The notes beneath the pieces are model-generated. The model was not told where the DNA came from. It made no database searches and saw only the letters and a list, made by a program, of their open reading frames with translations. DNA of 36,310 nt from Nocardiopsis halophila DSM 44494 (lineage in GTDB: Bacteria > Actinomycetota > Actinomycetes > Streptosporangiales > Streptosporangiaceae). The stretch is taken from positions 20,500 to 56,809 of the forward strand of contig NZ_ANAD01000061.1 in the NCBI RefSeq assembly GCF_000341245.1, written 5' to 3'. Below, in pieces: positions 1 through 8,094 of the stretch (the stretch's first letter is position 1; every line of letters begins with the position of its first letter). The translations under genes and the position numbers were made by a program.

Positions 1-1
1 C

Positions 2-1754
2 CTGCTGTGGCGGCTGTCCCGGCGCACCACCAGCGTCTACGAGGCGGCCGCCCAGGGCACGGCGCCGACGCCGTCGGCCGCGGCGCCGCTGAGCCGGCCG
101 CACTTCTGGCGCAACAGCATGATCATGGGACGGCTGCGGTCGGTGCACATCGCGGTGGCGGTGGGCGCGGTGGGGCTGGTGGCGGCGGTCCCGGCCGCGC
201 GCTTCGACGCCGCCGCGGGGGCTCCGCCGGTCGGCGCCGGGCTCGTCGGCCTGCTCGGCGCGGTGCTCGCCGGCGCGTCGCTGATGGCCCTGGTGCCCGG
301 CACCGCCCACCGGTGGAACCGCAGCGCCGACCGGGTGTGCGCGCGGCTGCGCGACACCGCCCTGGGCCTGCTCGCCGCCACCGTGCTCTACACCGCCTGG
401 CCGCGGCCGGGGTGGACCGCCCAGGGGCGGCTGCCCGGGTACGCCGACGGGCTGACCGGGCTCCTGGCGGCCCTGGGGCTGCTGGTGCTGGTGCTGTTCG
501 CGGCCGCCGCGGCGCTGTACGCGCGCACCCCGCTCAAGCGGGACACCGCGATGCGCGGCCTGGCCGGGCCGTCGGCGGCCGCGGTCGGGCTGCTGCTGGG
601 CGGGGTGTTCTCCTCGGCGGTGGTCTACCAGAGCGCGGGCTTCCTGGGCGGCTGCCACTACCCCGGCGCCGAGCGGGCCGGATGCGTCCCGCTGGCCACC
701 CCCGCCCCCTACTCCTGGCTGCAGCTGGCCTTCGCCCTGGAGGCGGTGGTCGTGGCGGGCGTCGCGCTGTGGCTGTGGCTGCGGCTGCGCCGGCGCACCG
801 CCGAGGAGGTGTCGGCGGCCGCCGCCCTGGTACGGGCGGCGGCGCGACGCCTACCGGACCCGGATGATCGCCCGAGCGCGGGCGATGGGCCGGATGACCG
901 AGTCGCTGCCGGTGGCGCTGGCGGCGGTGCTCGTGCCCGGCCTGGCCCTGGCCGTGCTGGTGGCCGCCCGCGCGGCCGGGCGGCCGGGCGCCGAGGAGGC
1001 GCTGCACGGCGCCGCGGGGGTGCTGGTCACCGCGGGCTCCTGGCTGGGCACGCTGATGCTGGCGGCGCTGTTCGGCGTCGGCTTCAGCGCCTACCGGCGC
1101 CGCCCGGTCCGCCAGGCGGTGGGGGTGCTGTGGGACGTGGGGACGTTCTGGCCCCGGGTGGCCCACCCGCTGGCCCCGCCCTCCTACGCCGAGCGGGCGG
1201 TGCCGCAGCTGGTGGCGCGGGTGGCCGCGACCGCCGAGGCCGGCCGGGGGGTGGTGCTCTCCGGGCACTCCCAGGGCTCGGTGCTGGCCGCGGCCACGGT
1301 CTGGCAGCTCCCGCCGCACGTGCGCCCCTCGGTGGCGCTGGTGACCCACGGCTCCCCGCTGCACCGGCTCTACACCCGCTACTTCCCGGCCTACTTCGGG
1401 CCGGCGGCGCTGGCCGACGCGGCCGGGCGGGTGGCCCGGTGGCGGAACCTGTGGCGGGTGACCGACGCGATCGGCGGCCCGGTGCACACCGCCCCCGAGG
1501 GCGCCCGGACACTGGAGGACGCCGAGCCGATCCCGGACCCGCGGCGCTACGACATCCCGGCCGGGGAGGCGCTGTACCCGGAGATCCTGGGGCACTCGTT
1601 CTACGTGCTGGACCCGGCCTACGCCGACGCGGTCCGGGAGGCGGCGGCGCTGCTCCTACCAGGGACCGTAGGGCCCGCTGCCGCCGCCGCGCCCGATGCC
1701 GCGGACGGCGGGGCGCACGTCGAGGATGAAGATGAGCGCGGCGACCAGGGATAG
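2..1754 (+). CDS. Membrane protein with alpha/beta-hydrolase (lipase-like) domain; 5' end outside window, apparent frameshift
   Basis: The reading frame enters from the left edge. The N-terminal part shows about six hydrophobic segments and runs in frame 2 to about position 838. The sequence then makes protein sense only in frame 3, with two more membrane segments followed by a hydrolase domain holding the nucleophile motif GHSQGS (around 1261-1278). Skipping one G in the GCGGCGGCG run near 838-846 joins the halves as LVRAARDAYRTRM. This may be a sequencing error, a real disruption or, less likely, recoding. The last 33 codons overlap the convergent DUF2516 gene and are low complexity, so the original stop may also be lost. 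Substrate unknown; the family looks like actinobacterial integral membrane proteins with a serine hydrolase domain. Confidence 0.6.
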
Positions 1755-1961
1755 GAAGGTCAAAAAGCCCCCCGTGCCCAGCGCCGCCAGCAGCGACAGC
1801 CCGGTTCCCACGCCCAGGATCGCCACCCACAGCGTCTTGGTCTGCTTGTCCATGGCGGTATAGGCCTCGGCCGGCGTGCGCGCGGCCTCGATCAGGGCGT
1901 ACAGCGTCGTCACGAAGATGGCGATGTAGATGGCCTGGTACAGATAGCCCATCAGAACCAT
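1656..1961 (-). CDS. DUF2516 family small membrane protein
   Basis: A 101-residue protein with three hydrophobic segments: an N-terminal YQAIYIAIFVTTLYALIEA helix, a middle helix (about residues 45-62) and a third (about 65-82). A short polar tail ends in GPYGPW. Length, the helix layout and the ARTPAEAYTAMDKQTK loop fit the DUF2516 family of actinobacteria, whose function is unknown. The start follows a GGGGA run about five bases upstream; a second ATG three codons later is possible. It is convergent with the hydrolase gene and overlaps its annotated 3' end by about 100 bases. Confidence 0.8.
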   Translation of the reverse strand: MVLMGYLYQAIYIAIFVTTLYALIEAARTPAEAYTAMDKQTKTLWVAILGVGTGLSLLAALGTGGFLTFLSLVAALIFILDVRPAVRGIGRGGGSGPYGPW

Positions 1962-2054
1962 GGGAGTCCCCGCCCGTCCTGGTCGCGTCCTGGTCGTCTC
2001 AGGGTAAACGCGGCAGTGGGCCCGATCGTGCCCGGCGCCCGCGGGAGGGGCGCG

Positions 2055-2993
2055 TCACATGGGCAGGTGCCACAGGGAGACCGTGGTGGCCATGAGCAGG
2101 CCGGCCGACCCCAGAACGGCGGCGCTCTGGGCGCGGGTCAGGGCGCGGCCGGGCTGCAGCAGCCGGCGCACCCGGGCCAGCACGTCGGTGTGCTCGGCGG
2201 TGGCGGCCAGCGCCCCGGCCGGCGCGGAGGCGCCGCGCTCGCCGAACCGCATCAGCGCGGTGGCCAGCTCGCGGGCGGAGCGCTCGCGGCGGGCCTGGTC
2301 GTCGGCGCACATCTCGATCAGCAGCGAGACGGTGCGGTAGTAGGCGCGCATCATCCCCAGCCGGGGGAAGGCGCGCTTGAGCGAGGAGAAGGGCAGCAGC
2401 ACCAGGTCGTGGCGCTGGCGCAGGTGGGCGTGCTCGTGGGCGATGACCGCGGCCAGCTCGCTGGAGTCCAGCACCTCCAGGGCTCCGGCGCTGATCACCA
2501 CCTCCGAGCGCAGCACCCCGGGCAGGCAGTAGGCGGCCGCCGCAGGGTGGTCCAGGATGCGCGCCCCGGGCACGCCGGGGTCGTCCCGGCCGACCAGGTG
2601 CAGCAGGTCGCGGTGGCGCCGCCGGGTGCGCACCACCTGCACGAAGGAGGCCACCAGGCAGCAGAACAGGAGCAGGGTCAGCCCCAGGGCCAGCAGGATC
2701 GCCGCCACCTGGGCCGGGCCGAAGGGGCTGGCCGCGGTGACCGCCAGGTGCAGCCCGTGCTCGGCGGCGTCCCGGGCCACGGCGGCCAGGCCGCCGAAGA
2801 CGCCGCGGCCGTAGGGGTCCAGGCCGAAGGCGAGCAGCGCCCCGATCGTGGACACCCCCCAGGCCAGCCCCAGGGCCTGCCAGGCGATGACGGCCACATA
2901 GGGGCCGCGGAAGGGCCACTGGGCCCGCCGGAGTCGTGCCGCGGCTGCGAAGCAGCCGACCGCGATCGCGGAGAGGAGTGCGGCACTGACCAT
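2055..2993 (-). CDS. M56-family (BlaR1/MecR1-like) membrane zinc metalloprotease
   Basis: A 312-residue membrane protein with an N-terminal helix, helices around residues 32-58 and 95-120, then a cytoplasmic zinc protease domain with HEHAH at residues 186-190 (HExxH with H186, E187, H190) and a downstream EMCADD segment able to supply the third metal ligand. A C-terminal hydrophobic segment follows. M56 proteases such as BlaR1 cleave a partner BlaI-type repressor after a signal. Unlike BlaR1 there is no C-terminal penicillin-binding sensor domain, so the signal is unknown. The gene lies four bases downstream of the BlaI-like gene, forming a two-gene operon typical of actinobacteria, usually linked to cell-wall or oxidative stress. 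Confidence 0.88.
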   Translation of the reverse strand: MVSAALLSAIAVGCFAAAARLRRAQWPFRGPYVAVIAWQALGLAWGVSTIGALLAFGLDPYGRGVFGGLAAVARDAAEHGLHLAVTAASPFGPAQVAAILLALGLTLLLFCCLVASFVQVVRTRRRHRDLLHLVGRDDPGVPGARILDHPAAAAYCLPGVLRSEVVISAGALEVLDSSELAAVIAHEHAHLRQRHDLVLLPFSSLKRAFPRLGMMRAYYRTVSLLIEMCADDQARRERSARELATALMRFGERGASAPAGALAATAEHTDVLARVRRLLQPGRALTRAQSAAVLGSAGLLMATTVSLWHLPM

Positions 2994-2997
2994 ACGG

Positions 2998-3360
2998 CTA
3001 CGTCCTCTGCTCGTCGTTTCCCTCGAGTGCGCGGCGCAGGGCCTCGGCCTCCTCGTCGCTCATCGAGCGCACGAAGGCGGCCAGCGCCGCGTCGCGGTCG
3101 CCGGTCTGCCCGAGTGCGTCGAACATCAGCTCCGACACGTAGTTCTCCCGGCTGGCGGCCGGGCGGTAGCGCCACGCCCTGCCCTCCCGGGTCCGGTCCA
3201 CGACGCCCTTCTTCGCCAAGCGGTCCAGGACCGTCATCACGGTCGTGTGCGCCAGGTCCCGTTCAGCCAGAGCGCGACCGACCTCGCGTACCGTCATGGG
3301 CGCGCTCCGCTGCCACAGTACCTCCATCACCGCGCGTTCAAGGTCGCCGAGCCGATTCAT
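2998..3360 (-). CDS. BlaI/MecI/CopY-family transcriptional repressor
   Basis: A 120-residue winged-helix protein of the penicillinase-repressor family. It opens with MNRLGDLERAVMEVLW and has the recognition-helix region AHTTVMTVLDRLAKKG (about residues 37-52), a wing TREGRAWRYRP, and a C-terminal helical dimerisation and cleavage region. Members bind dyad operators as dimers and are inactivated by the partner M56 protease. The start has no Shine-Dalgarno, but TAGACT lies seven bases upstream (3368-3373), fitting leaderless transcription. A perfect palindrome sits just upstream of that -10, so autoregulation is likely. Confidence 0.92.
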   Translation of the reverse strand: MNRLGDLERAVMEVLWQRSAPMTVREVGRALAERDLAHTTVMTVLDRLAKKGVVDRTREGRAWRYRPAASRENYVSELMFDALGQTGDRDAALAAFVRSMSDEEAEALRRALEGNDEQRT

Positions 3361-3367
3361 ACCGCTG

Positions 3368-3391
3368 AGTCTACGGCGGGTAGTACTACCC
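3368..3391 (-). promoter_or_regulatory. Leaderless promoter with BlaI-type palindromic operator
   Basis: The 14-base perfect palindrome GGGTAGTACTACCC occupies 3378-3391, directly upstream of the minus-strand -10 hexamer TAGACT (3373-3368), which is seven bases from the repressor ATG. The core TAGTACTA resembles known actinobacterial BlaI operators containing TACTAC-type half sites. Its place between -35 and -10 would let a bound repressor block RNA polymerase. Confidence 0.7.
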
Positions 3392-3568
3392 CGTGTGGCA
3401 CCCCCCGGTCAGGCTCGCCTTCCCCTGCGCCGCCGGGCACGCCGGAACCCGTGGCCGGACGCGCCGCCGGGCACCGCCGCGCGGCCCGGCCGATCGGCCC
3501 CTCATCCCATGTACCGACATTTCGCCCGGGCCTTGCCGCGCCCTGCCCGCAGTTCGCCGTCTGGGCCC

Positions 3569-3574
3569 TAGGAT
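3569..3574 (+). promoter_or_regulatory. Probable leaderless -10 element of the esterase gene
   Basis: TAGGAT lies six bases before the GTG start at 3581, and no Shine-Dalgarno is visible. No good -35 can be named. Confidence 0.45.
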
Positions 3575-3580
3575 CACGGT

Positions 3581-4576
3581 GTGTTCAGCTCGCTGTCCCG
3601 CAGAGCGACCGCGCTCGCGGCCTCCTCACTCGTCGTGGCGACCGCCGCCACGCTCGCCGCCGTGCAGGGCGAGCACGGCCCGGCGCCCGCCCAGGACGCC
3701 CGGACCGCGGCCGGCAGCGCCCTGCACGGGCCCGTGCCGGACGGCCCCGCCGTGCACCCGCGCCCGGGGTCGGTGGCCGTGTGCGACGAGCCCGGCACCG
3801 ACGAGATCGTCCGGGTGCCCGACCCCGCCGCGCCGGAGGAGGGGCGCCCGATCTGGGTGCGCCGCCCGCCCGGCCCGGACAGCGCCGACCTGCCCGTGCT
3901 GTACCTGCTGCACGGCTCCACCGGCACCCACACCGACCTCAAGGACGCCGGCATCGGGCCCCGCATGGACGAGCAGATGTGCCGCGCGGGCGTCGAGTTC
4001 GTGATCGCCGCCCCGTTCGGCCAGGAGACCGGGGGCGCCGACACCGAGTGGGGCGACGCGGTCGACGACGACTACCGGATCGAGACGTTCGTGACCCGCA
4101 AGACCGTCGAGGCGGTCGAGGGCGACCTGCGCCGCCCGCGCGCGCTGCGCGCCATCGGCGGGTTCTCCATGGGCGGCTACGGGGCCGCCGCGCTCCCGCT
4201 GCGCCACCCCGGCCTGTACTCCCAGGCCGTCAGCTGGGCCGGGTACTTCAAGGTGGACGACCCCAGCGGGACCTTCGGCGACACCCCCGAGGAGCACGCA
4301 CCGGACCGGCTCCTGGACGACCCCGAGGTGCAGGACATCCGCTTCATGCTCATCGAGGGGAAGCAGGACCGCACTCCGCTCCAGGAGGGCAGCATCCACG
4401 GCGAGGCCGAGCGCTTCGCCGGACTGCTGGAGGAGCGCGACATGGAGGTGGAGACGCTCTTCCCCGAGGGGGCGCACACCTACGACGCCTGGCTGCCCAC
4501 GTTCCCGCAAGCCGTGGACTTCCTCACAGAAGGATGGACCCGCCGGCCCGCGACCGGGGCCGAGAGCGGGGACTGA
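3581..4576 (+). CDS. Secreted alpha/beta-hydrolase, esterase D / antigen 85-like
   Basis: A 331-residue protein from a GTG start. Residues 1 to about 36 form a signal peptide (SRRATALAASSLVVATAAT core), so it is probably exported. The catalytic domain has an oxyanion-hole region VLYLLHGSTGT (about 106-116), the nucleophile elbow GFSMGG with Ser196, a candidate Asp263 (KQDR) and His299 (EGAHTYDAW). This fits the putative-esterase family that includes esterase D and mycolyltransferase-like proteins. Substrate cannot be told. Cysteines at about 68 and 134 could form a disulfide. The gene stands alone upstream of mshA. Confidence 0.8.
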   Translation: MFSSLSRRATALAASSLVVATAATLAAVQGEHGPAPAQDARTAAGSALHGPVPDGPAVHPRPGSVAVCDEPGTDEIVRVPDPAAPEEGRPIWVRRPPGPDSADLPVLYLLHGSTGTHTDLKDAGIGPRMDEQMCRAGVEFVIAAPFGQETGGADTEWGDAVDDDYRIETFVTRKTVEAVEGDLRRPRALRAIGGFSMGGYGAAALPLRHPGLYSQAVSWAGYFKVDDPSGTFGDTPEEHAPDRLLDDPEVQDIRFMLIEGKQDRTPLQEGSIHGEAERFAGLLEERDMEVETLFPEGAHTYDAWLPTFPQAVDFLTEGWTRRPATGAESGD

Positions 4577-4652
4577 CCCCCTCGGCGGCCGCACCCTCCG
4601 GCCTCCTCTCCCGACCCCGGGTGCACACCCGCCCCCGCACCCTGTCCATGAT

Positions 4653-4680
4653 GGGAACAGCGTGTGGTTGCGCCCTGTTG
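4653..4680 (+). promoter_or_regulatory. SigR/SigH-type thiol-stress promoter upstream of mshA
   Basis: GGGAAC (4653-4658), an 18-base spacer and GTTG (4677-4680) match the GGAAT/C-N18-GTT consensus of the thiol-oxidative stress sigma factor SigR/SigH. The site is about 70 bases before the mshA start. From memory, mycothiol genes including mshA are SigR targets in Streptomyces, which supports the call. Confidence 0.6.
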
Positions 4681-4749
4681 TGCGGAAGGGCCCGCACCCG
4701 CGGGGCACGGCACCTCCGGTGCCGCTGGGAGAAGGGGGACGACAGGACA

Positions 4750-6069
4750 GTGGAGCCGGACAGACCGGGCGCCGCGGACCGCGCCGACACCGGCGGCCGC
4801 CTGCGCGTGGCCATGCTCAGCATGCACACCTCGCCCCTCGACCAGCCCGGAACCGGCGACGCCGGGGGCATGAACGTCTACATCGTGGAGGTCGCCAAGC
4901 GCTTGGCCGAGCGCGGCGCCCAGGTGGACGTGTTCACCCGCGCCACCACGCCCGGCCTGCCCCCGGTGGCCGAGCTGGCGCCCGGCGCCGCCGTGCGGCA
5001 CGTGGCCGCCGGCCCCTACGGCCCCCTCGACAAACTCGATCTGGCCCGCTACCTGTGCCCCTTCACCTTCGGGGTGCTGCGCGCCGAGGCCGGCCAGCCC
5101 ATGGGCCACTACGACGCGGTGCACGGCCACTACTGGCTCTCCGGCCGCGCCGGGCTGGCCGTGGCCCACCGGTGGGGGGTGCCGCTGGTGCAGTCGATGC
5201 ACACCCTGGCCCGGGTCAAGAACCGCTCGCTGGCCGCCGGCGACGCCCCCGAGCCGGAGCTGCGGGTGCGCGGCGAGGACCAGCTCGCCCGCTGGTCGGA
5301 CCTGCTGGTGGCCAACACCGACGACGAGGCCGGCCAGCTCACCGAGTACTACGGGGCCGACCCGCACCGGGTCGCGGTGGTCCCGCCCGGGGTGGACCTG
5401 GACGTGTTCACCCCCGGCGACCGGGCCGCCGCGCTGCGCCGTCTGGGCATGCCCGAGGACACCGTGCTGCTGCTGTTCGTCGGGCGGGTGCAGCCCCTCA
5501 AGGCCCCCGACGTGCTGCTGCGGGCCGCCGCGCGGCTGCTGGAGCGCGAGCCCGCGCTGCGCCGCCGCCTGGTGGTGGCGGTGGTCGGCGGACTGTCCGG
5601 CAGCGGCGCCGCCGAGCCGCGGCGCCTGGCCGACCTGGCCCGCTCACTGGGCATCGCCGACGCGGTGCGGCTGGAGCCGCCGCGCGGCCGGGCCGGGCTG
5701 GCCGAGTACTACCGGGCGGCGACCGCCACCGTGGTCCCCTCCTACTCGGAGTCCTTCGGGCTGGTCGCGGTGGAGTCCCAGGCCTGCGGCACGCCGGTGG
5801 TGGCCTCCCGGGTGGGCGGGCTGCCCACCGCGGTCGCCGACGGCGCCTCGGGGGTGCTCATCGACGGCCACGACCCCGACGACTACGCGCGGGCGCTGCA
5901 CACCCTGGTCGAGCGGCCGCGGCTGGGCGCGGCGATGGGCCGGGCCGGCGTGGCGCACGCCGCCGGGCTGAGCTGGTCGGCGACGGCCGAGGGCCTGCTG
6001 CGCGCCTACCGCGCGGCCGCCGCGCCGGCGCCCGCGTCCCCCGCCGCCTCCGAGGCGAGGGCCGGATGA
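4750..6069 (+). CDS. mshA: D-inositol-3-phosphate glycosyltransferase (mycothiol synthesis)
   Basis: A 439-residue GT-B fold, GT4-family enzyme that transfers GlcNAc from UDP-GlcNAc to 1D-myo-inositol 3-phosphate, the first step of mycothiol synthesis. Visible signatures are the N-terminal glycine loop GTGDAGGMNVY (34-44), the acceptor region HGHYWLSG (125-132), the phosphate-binding FVGRVQPLKAPD (243-254), and the E-x7-E motif SESFGLVAVE (333-342). The GTG start at 4750 is chosen because AGAAGGGGG lies about nine bases upstream and the family N-terminus begins soon after; the frame is open far upstream. Its stop overlaps the ybjN start (ATGA). A SigR-like promoter precedes it. Confidence 0.95.
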   Translation: MEPDRPGAADRADTGGRLRVAMLSMHTSPLDQPGTGDAGGMNVYIVEVAKRLAERGAQVDVFTRATTPGLPPVAELAPGAAVRHVAAGPYGPLDKLDLARYLCPFTFGVLRAEAGQPMGHYDAVHGHYWLSGRAGLAVAHRWGVPLVQSMHTLARVKNRSLAAGDAPEPELRVRGEDQLARWSDLLVANTDDEAGQLTEYYGADPHRVAVVPPGVDLDVFTPGDRAAALRRLGMPEDTVLLLFVGRVQPLKAPDVLLRAAARLLEREPALRRRLVVAVVGGLSGSGAAEPRRLADLARSLGIADAVRLEPPRGRAGLAEYYRAATATVVPSYSESFGLVAVESQACGTPVVASRVGGLPTAVADGASGVLIDGHDPDDYARALHTLVERPRLGAAMGRAGVAHAAGLSWSATAEGLLRAYRAAAAPAPASPAASEARAG

Positions 6070-6692
6070 CCGGCGCGGGCACCCGGACGGGCACCATGGA
6101 GGGCATGCAGGACATGGAGGGGACCCACACCCCGCAACGCCGGGCGGCCGAGGCCGTCGACGCGGCGGTGCGCGAGGCCGAGCTGGAATGCGAGCGGCCC
6201 CGGCCGGGCGCGTTCCTGGTCACACTGCCGGGCCGGCGCAAACTCAAGACGCTGGTCTGGCTCGACGTGGGCGCGCACAGCCTGCTGGTGAAGTCGTTCT
6301 TCTGCCGCCGCCCCGACGAGAACGAGGGCGGCTTCTACCGCTGGCTCCTGGGGCGCAACGAGGACACCTACGGCATGGCGTTCTCCGCCGACGAGGCGGG
6401 GGACGTCTACATCACCGGGCGGCTGCCGCTGGCCGCGGTCACCCCCGAGGAGGTCGACCGGCTGCTGGGGTGCGTGCTCACCTACTCCGACGACAACTTC
6501 AACACCGCGCTGGAGCTGGGCTTCGCCTCCTCCATCCGCAAGGAGTGGGCCTGGCGGGTCAAGGGCGGGTACAGCCTGCGCAACCTGGAGGCCTTCCGGC
6601 ACCTGGTCTCCGAGCCCGCCGAGGGCGGGGGCGCGAACGGCGCGGACCCTTCGGGGAGCGCGGTCGAGCGCCCCGGGCCGGCGAGTCGCTAG
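6066..6692 (+). CDS. YbjN-domain protein
   Basis: A 208-residue soluble protein. After a variable start it has the YbjN-type core: [19 protein letters not shown] (about residues 60-78), a [18 protein letters not shown] segment, and a C-terminal helical part with [15 protein letters not shown]. YbjN domains resemble type III secretion chaperone folds; the actinobacterial copies have no proven role. The ATG overlaps the mshA stop by four bases, showing translational coupling. The arrangement mshA-ybjN-gpmA is conserved in actinobacteria (Rv0486, Rv0487, Rv0489 in M. tuberculosis, from memory). ATG codons inside the first 20 residues are possible alternative starts. Confidence 0.85.
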   Translation: MTGAGTRTGTMEGMQDMEGTHTPQRRAAEAVDAAVREAELECERPRPGAFLVTLPGRRKLKTLVWLDVGAHSLLVKSFFCRRPDENEGGFYRWLLGRNEDTYGMAFSADEAGDVYITGRLPLAAVTPEEVDRLLGCVLTYSDDNFNTALELGFASSIRKEWAWRVKGGYSLRNLEAFRHLVSEPAEGGGANGADPSGSAVERPGPASR

Positions 6693-6695
6693 GCT
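6690..6695 (+). promoter_or_regulatory. Leaderless -10 element of gpmA
   Basis: TAGGCT starts with the TAG stop of the ybjN gene and ends seven bases before the gpmA ATG. There is no Shine-Dalgarno, so gpmA may be transcribed separately as a leaderless mRNA. Confidence 0.5.
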
Positions 6696-6702
6696 GACGG
6701 CC

Positions 6703-7446
6703 ATGGGCAAGCTGGTTCTGCTGCGACACGGCGAAAGTGTCTGGAATGCCGAAGGACTGTTCACCGGCTGGGTGGACGTCGACCTGTCCCCCGCCGGCGA
6801 GGCCGAGGCCCGCAAGGGCGGCGAGCTCCTCGCCGAGGCGGGGATCCGTCCGAAGGCGGTGCACACCTCGGTCCTCAAGCGGGCGATCCGCACCGCGAAC
6901 ATCGCGCTGGACGCCGCCGACCTGCACTGGCTCCCGGTGCACCGCAGCTGGCGGCTCAACGAGCGCCACTACGGCGCCCTCCAGGGCAAGGACAAGGCGC
7001 AGACGCGCGAGGAGTACGGCGAGGACCAGTTCATGGTCTGGCGCCGCTCCTACGACACCCCGCCGCCGCCGATCGCCGACGACGACCCCTGCGCGCAGAC
7101 CGGCGACGCGCGCTACGCCGACCTCCCTCCGGAGCTGATGCCGCGCACCGAGTGCCTGGCCGACGTCGTGGACCGGATGCTGCCGTACTGGTACGACGCG
7201 ATCGTCCCGGAGCTGGCGGCCGGGGGCACGGTGCTGGTGGCCGCGCACGGCAACTCGCTGCGCGCGCTGGTCAAGCACCTGGACGGGATCTCCGAGGAGG
7301 CCATCGCCGGGCTGAACATCCCCACCGGGATCCCGCTGGTCTACGAGCTCGACGACGACTTCACCCCGCGCAAGCGCGGCGGCGAGTACCTCGACCCGGA
7401 GGCGGCCAAGGACGCCATCGAGGCCGTCAAGAACCAGGGCAAGTAG
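6703..7446 (+). CDS. gpmA: 2,3-bisphosphoglycerate-dependent phosphoglycerate mutase
   Basis: A 247-residue histidine-phosphatase-superfamily enzyme that interconverts 3- and 2-phosphoglycerate in glycolysis and gluconeogenesis. The catalytic [10 protein letters not shown] motif gives phospho-His9. R60 (LKRAIRTA), the [13 protein letters not shown] segment (E87) and the second histidine AAHGNSLRA (H182) are all present, as is the long insertion (about 110-150) typical of true dPGMs rather than generic phosphatases. Full length for the family. Downstream a strong hairpin separates it from the convergent DsrE-like gene. Confidence 0.96.
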   Translation: MGKLVLLRHGESVWNAEGLFTGWVDVDLSPAGEAEARKGGELLAEAGIRPKAVHTSVLKRAIRTANIALDAADLHWLPVHRSWRLNERHYGALQGKDKAQTREEYGEDQFMVWRRSYDTPPPPIADDDPCAQTGDARYADLPPELMPRTECLADVVDRMLPYWYDAIVPELAAGGTVLVAAHGNSLRALVKHLDGISEEAIAGLNIPTGIPLVYELDDDFTPRKRGGEYLDPEAAKDAIEAVKNQGK

Positions 7447-7487
7447 GAGCCGGAGGGGCACCGCCGAAACCGCCGTCGGGACCGCCA

Positions 7488-7518
7488 CGGGCCCGCCGCG
7501 CACTGCGCGGCGGGCCCG
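7488..7518. terminator. Bidirectional hairpin terminator between gpmA and the DsrE-like gene
   Basis: A perfect 14-base stem (CGGGCCCGCCGCGC, loop ACT, then its complement) lies between two convergent genes. No T-run follows, which is common in actinobacteria. Confidence 0.7.
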
Positions 7519-7563
7519 GCTGCGCGGTCTCCGGCAGGGGTGCGGGGGCCGCCCGGCGGGAGA

Positions 7564-7926
7564 TCAGTAGACGAGGGCCTGGGCGCCCTCGGCCAGGGTC
7601 TCCTCGACGAAGGTGGGGGCGCCCGCGATGCGCACGCCCGGCCGCAGGTCGTCCTCGGTCAGCTCGCGCCGGGCCGCGCACTGGGTGCAGACCGTCACCG
7701 TCCCCGCGGCCAGGACGCCCTCCAGCAGGTCCGCCAAGGGGGCCGCGTGCGGCAGCGCGAAGGCCTCCGCCCGGCCGGGGACGGCGAACCAGGCCGCCTC
7801 CCCGGTCAGCCAGAGCGACACCCGCGCCCCTGATGCGGCCGCCGCCGCGGCCACCGTGAAGCCCTGATTGCACCGCTCGGGGGCCTCTTCGCCCGCCGTG
7901 ACCTTGATCACCATCGTCCGCGTCAT
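7564..7926 (-). CDS. DsrE-like family protein
   Basis: A 120-residue alpha/beta protein. It opens with a beta strand MVIKVTAG, then a Gly/Ala-rich helix, LWLTGEAAWFAVPG, and a CTQC pair near residues 80-83 followed by RRELTEDDL. The layout resembles the DsrE/DsrF-like fold, whose better known members relay sulfur through cysteines. Whether this protein handles sulfur is not known; the CxxC and Cys19 are the only candidates. TAGGGT lies six bases upstream of the ATG (7938-7933), suggesting a leaderless mRNA. It is transcribed divergently from the lipid kinase gene. Confidence 0.65.
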   Translation of the reverse strand: MTRTMVIKVTAGEEAPERCNQGFTVAAAAAASGARVSLWLTGEAAWFAVPGRAEAFALPHAAPLADLLEGVLAAGTVTVCTQCAARRELTEDDLRPGVRIAGAPTFVEETLAEGAQALVY

Positions 7927-7932
7927 GGGGCC

Positions 7933-7938
7933 ACCCTA
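7933..7938 (-). promoter_or_regulatory. Leaderless -10 element of the DsrE-like gene
   Basis: On the minus strand TAGGGT is followed by six bases and the ATG at 7926; no Shine-Dalgarno is seen. Confidence 0.45.
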
Positions 7939-8094
7939 GCGAGGCGGTCGGACCCGGGCCCGGCCGCCGTCCCCGCCGCCCCGCCGGGTCCGGGCGCCCG
8001 GCGCGCAGTAGCATCGGTCGGCCGGGCCGCGGCGGGACCGCGGCAGGGCCCGCGGCGGGCGGCACCCCGCCCACGGAGCGAACGGAGCACGGCC

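Noticed and set aside
4662-6065. Open frame running through mshA in frame 3 before the ybjN start
   Set aside because: It is open only because stops are rare at this GC level; protein-like sequence begins at the ATGA overlap at 6066.
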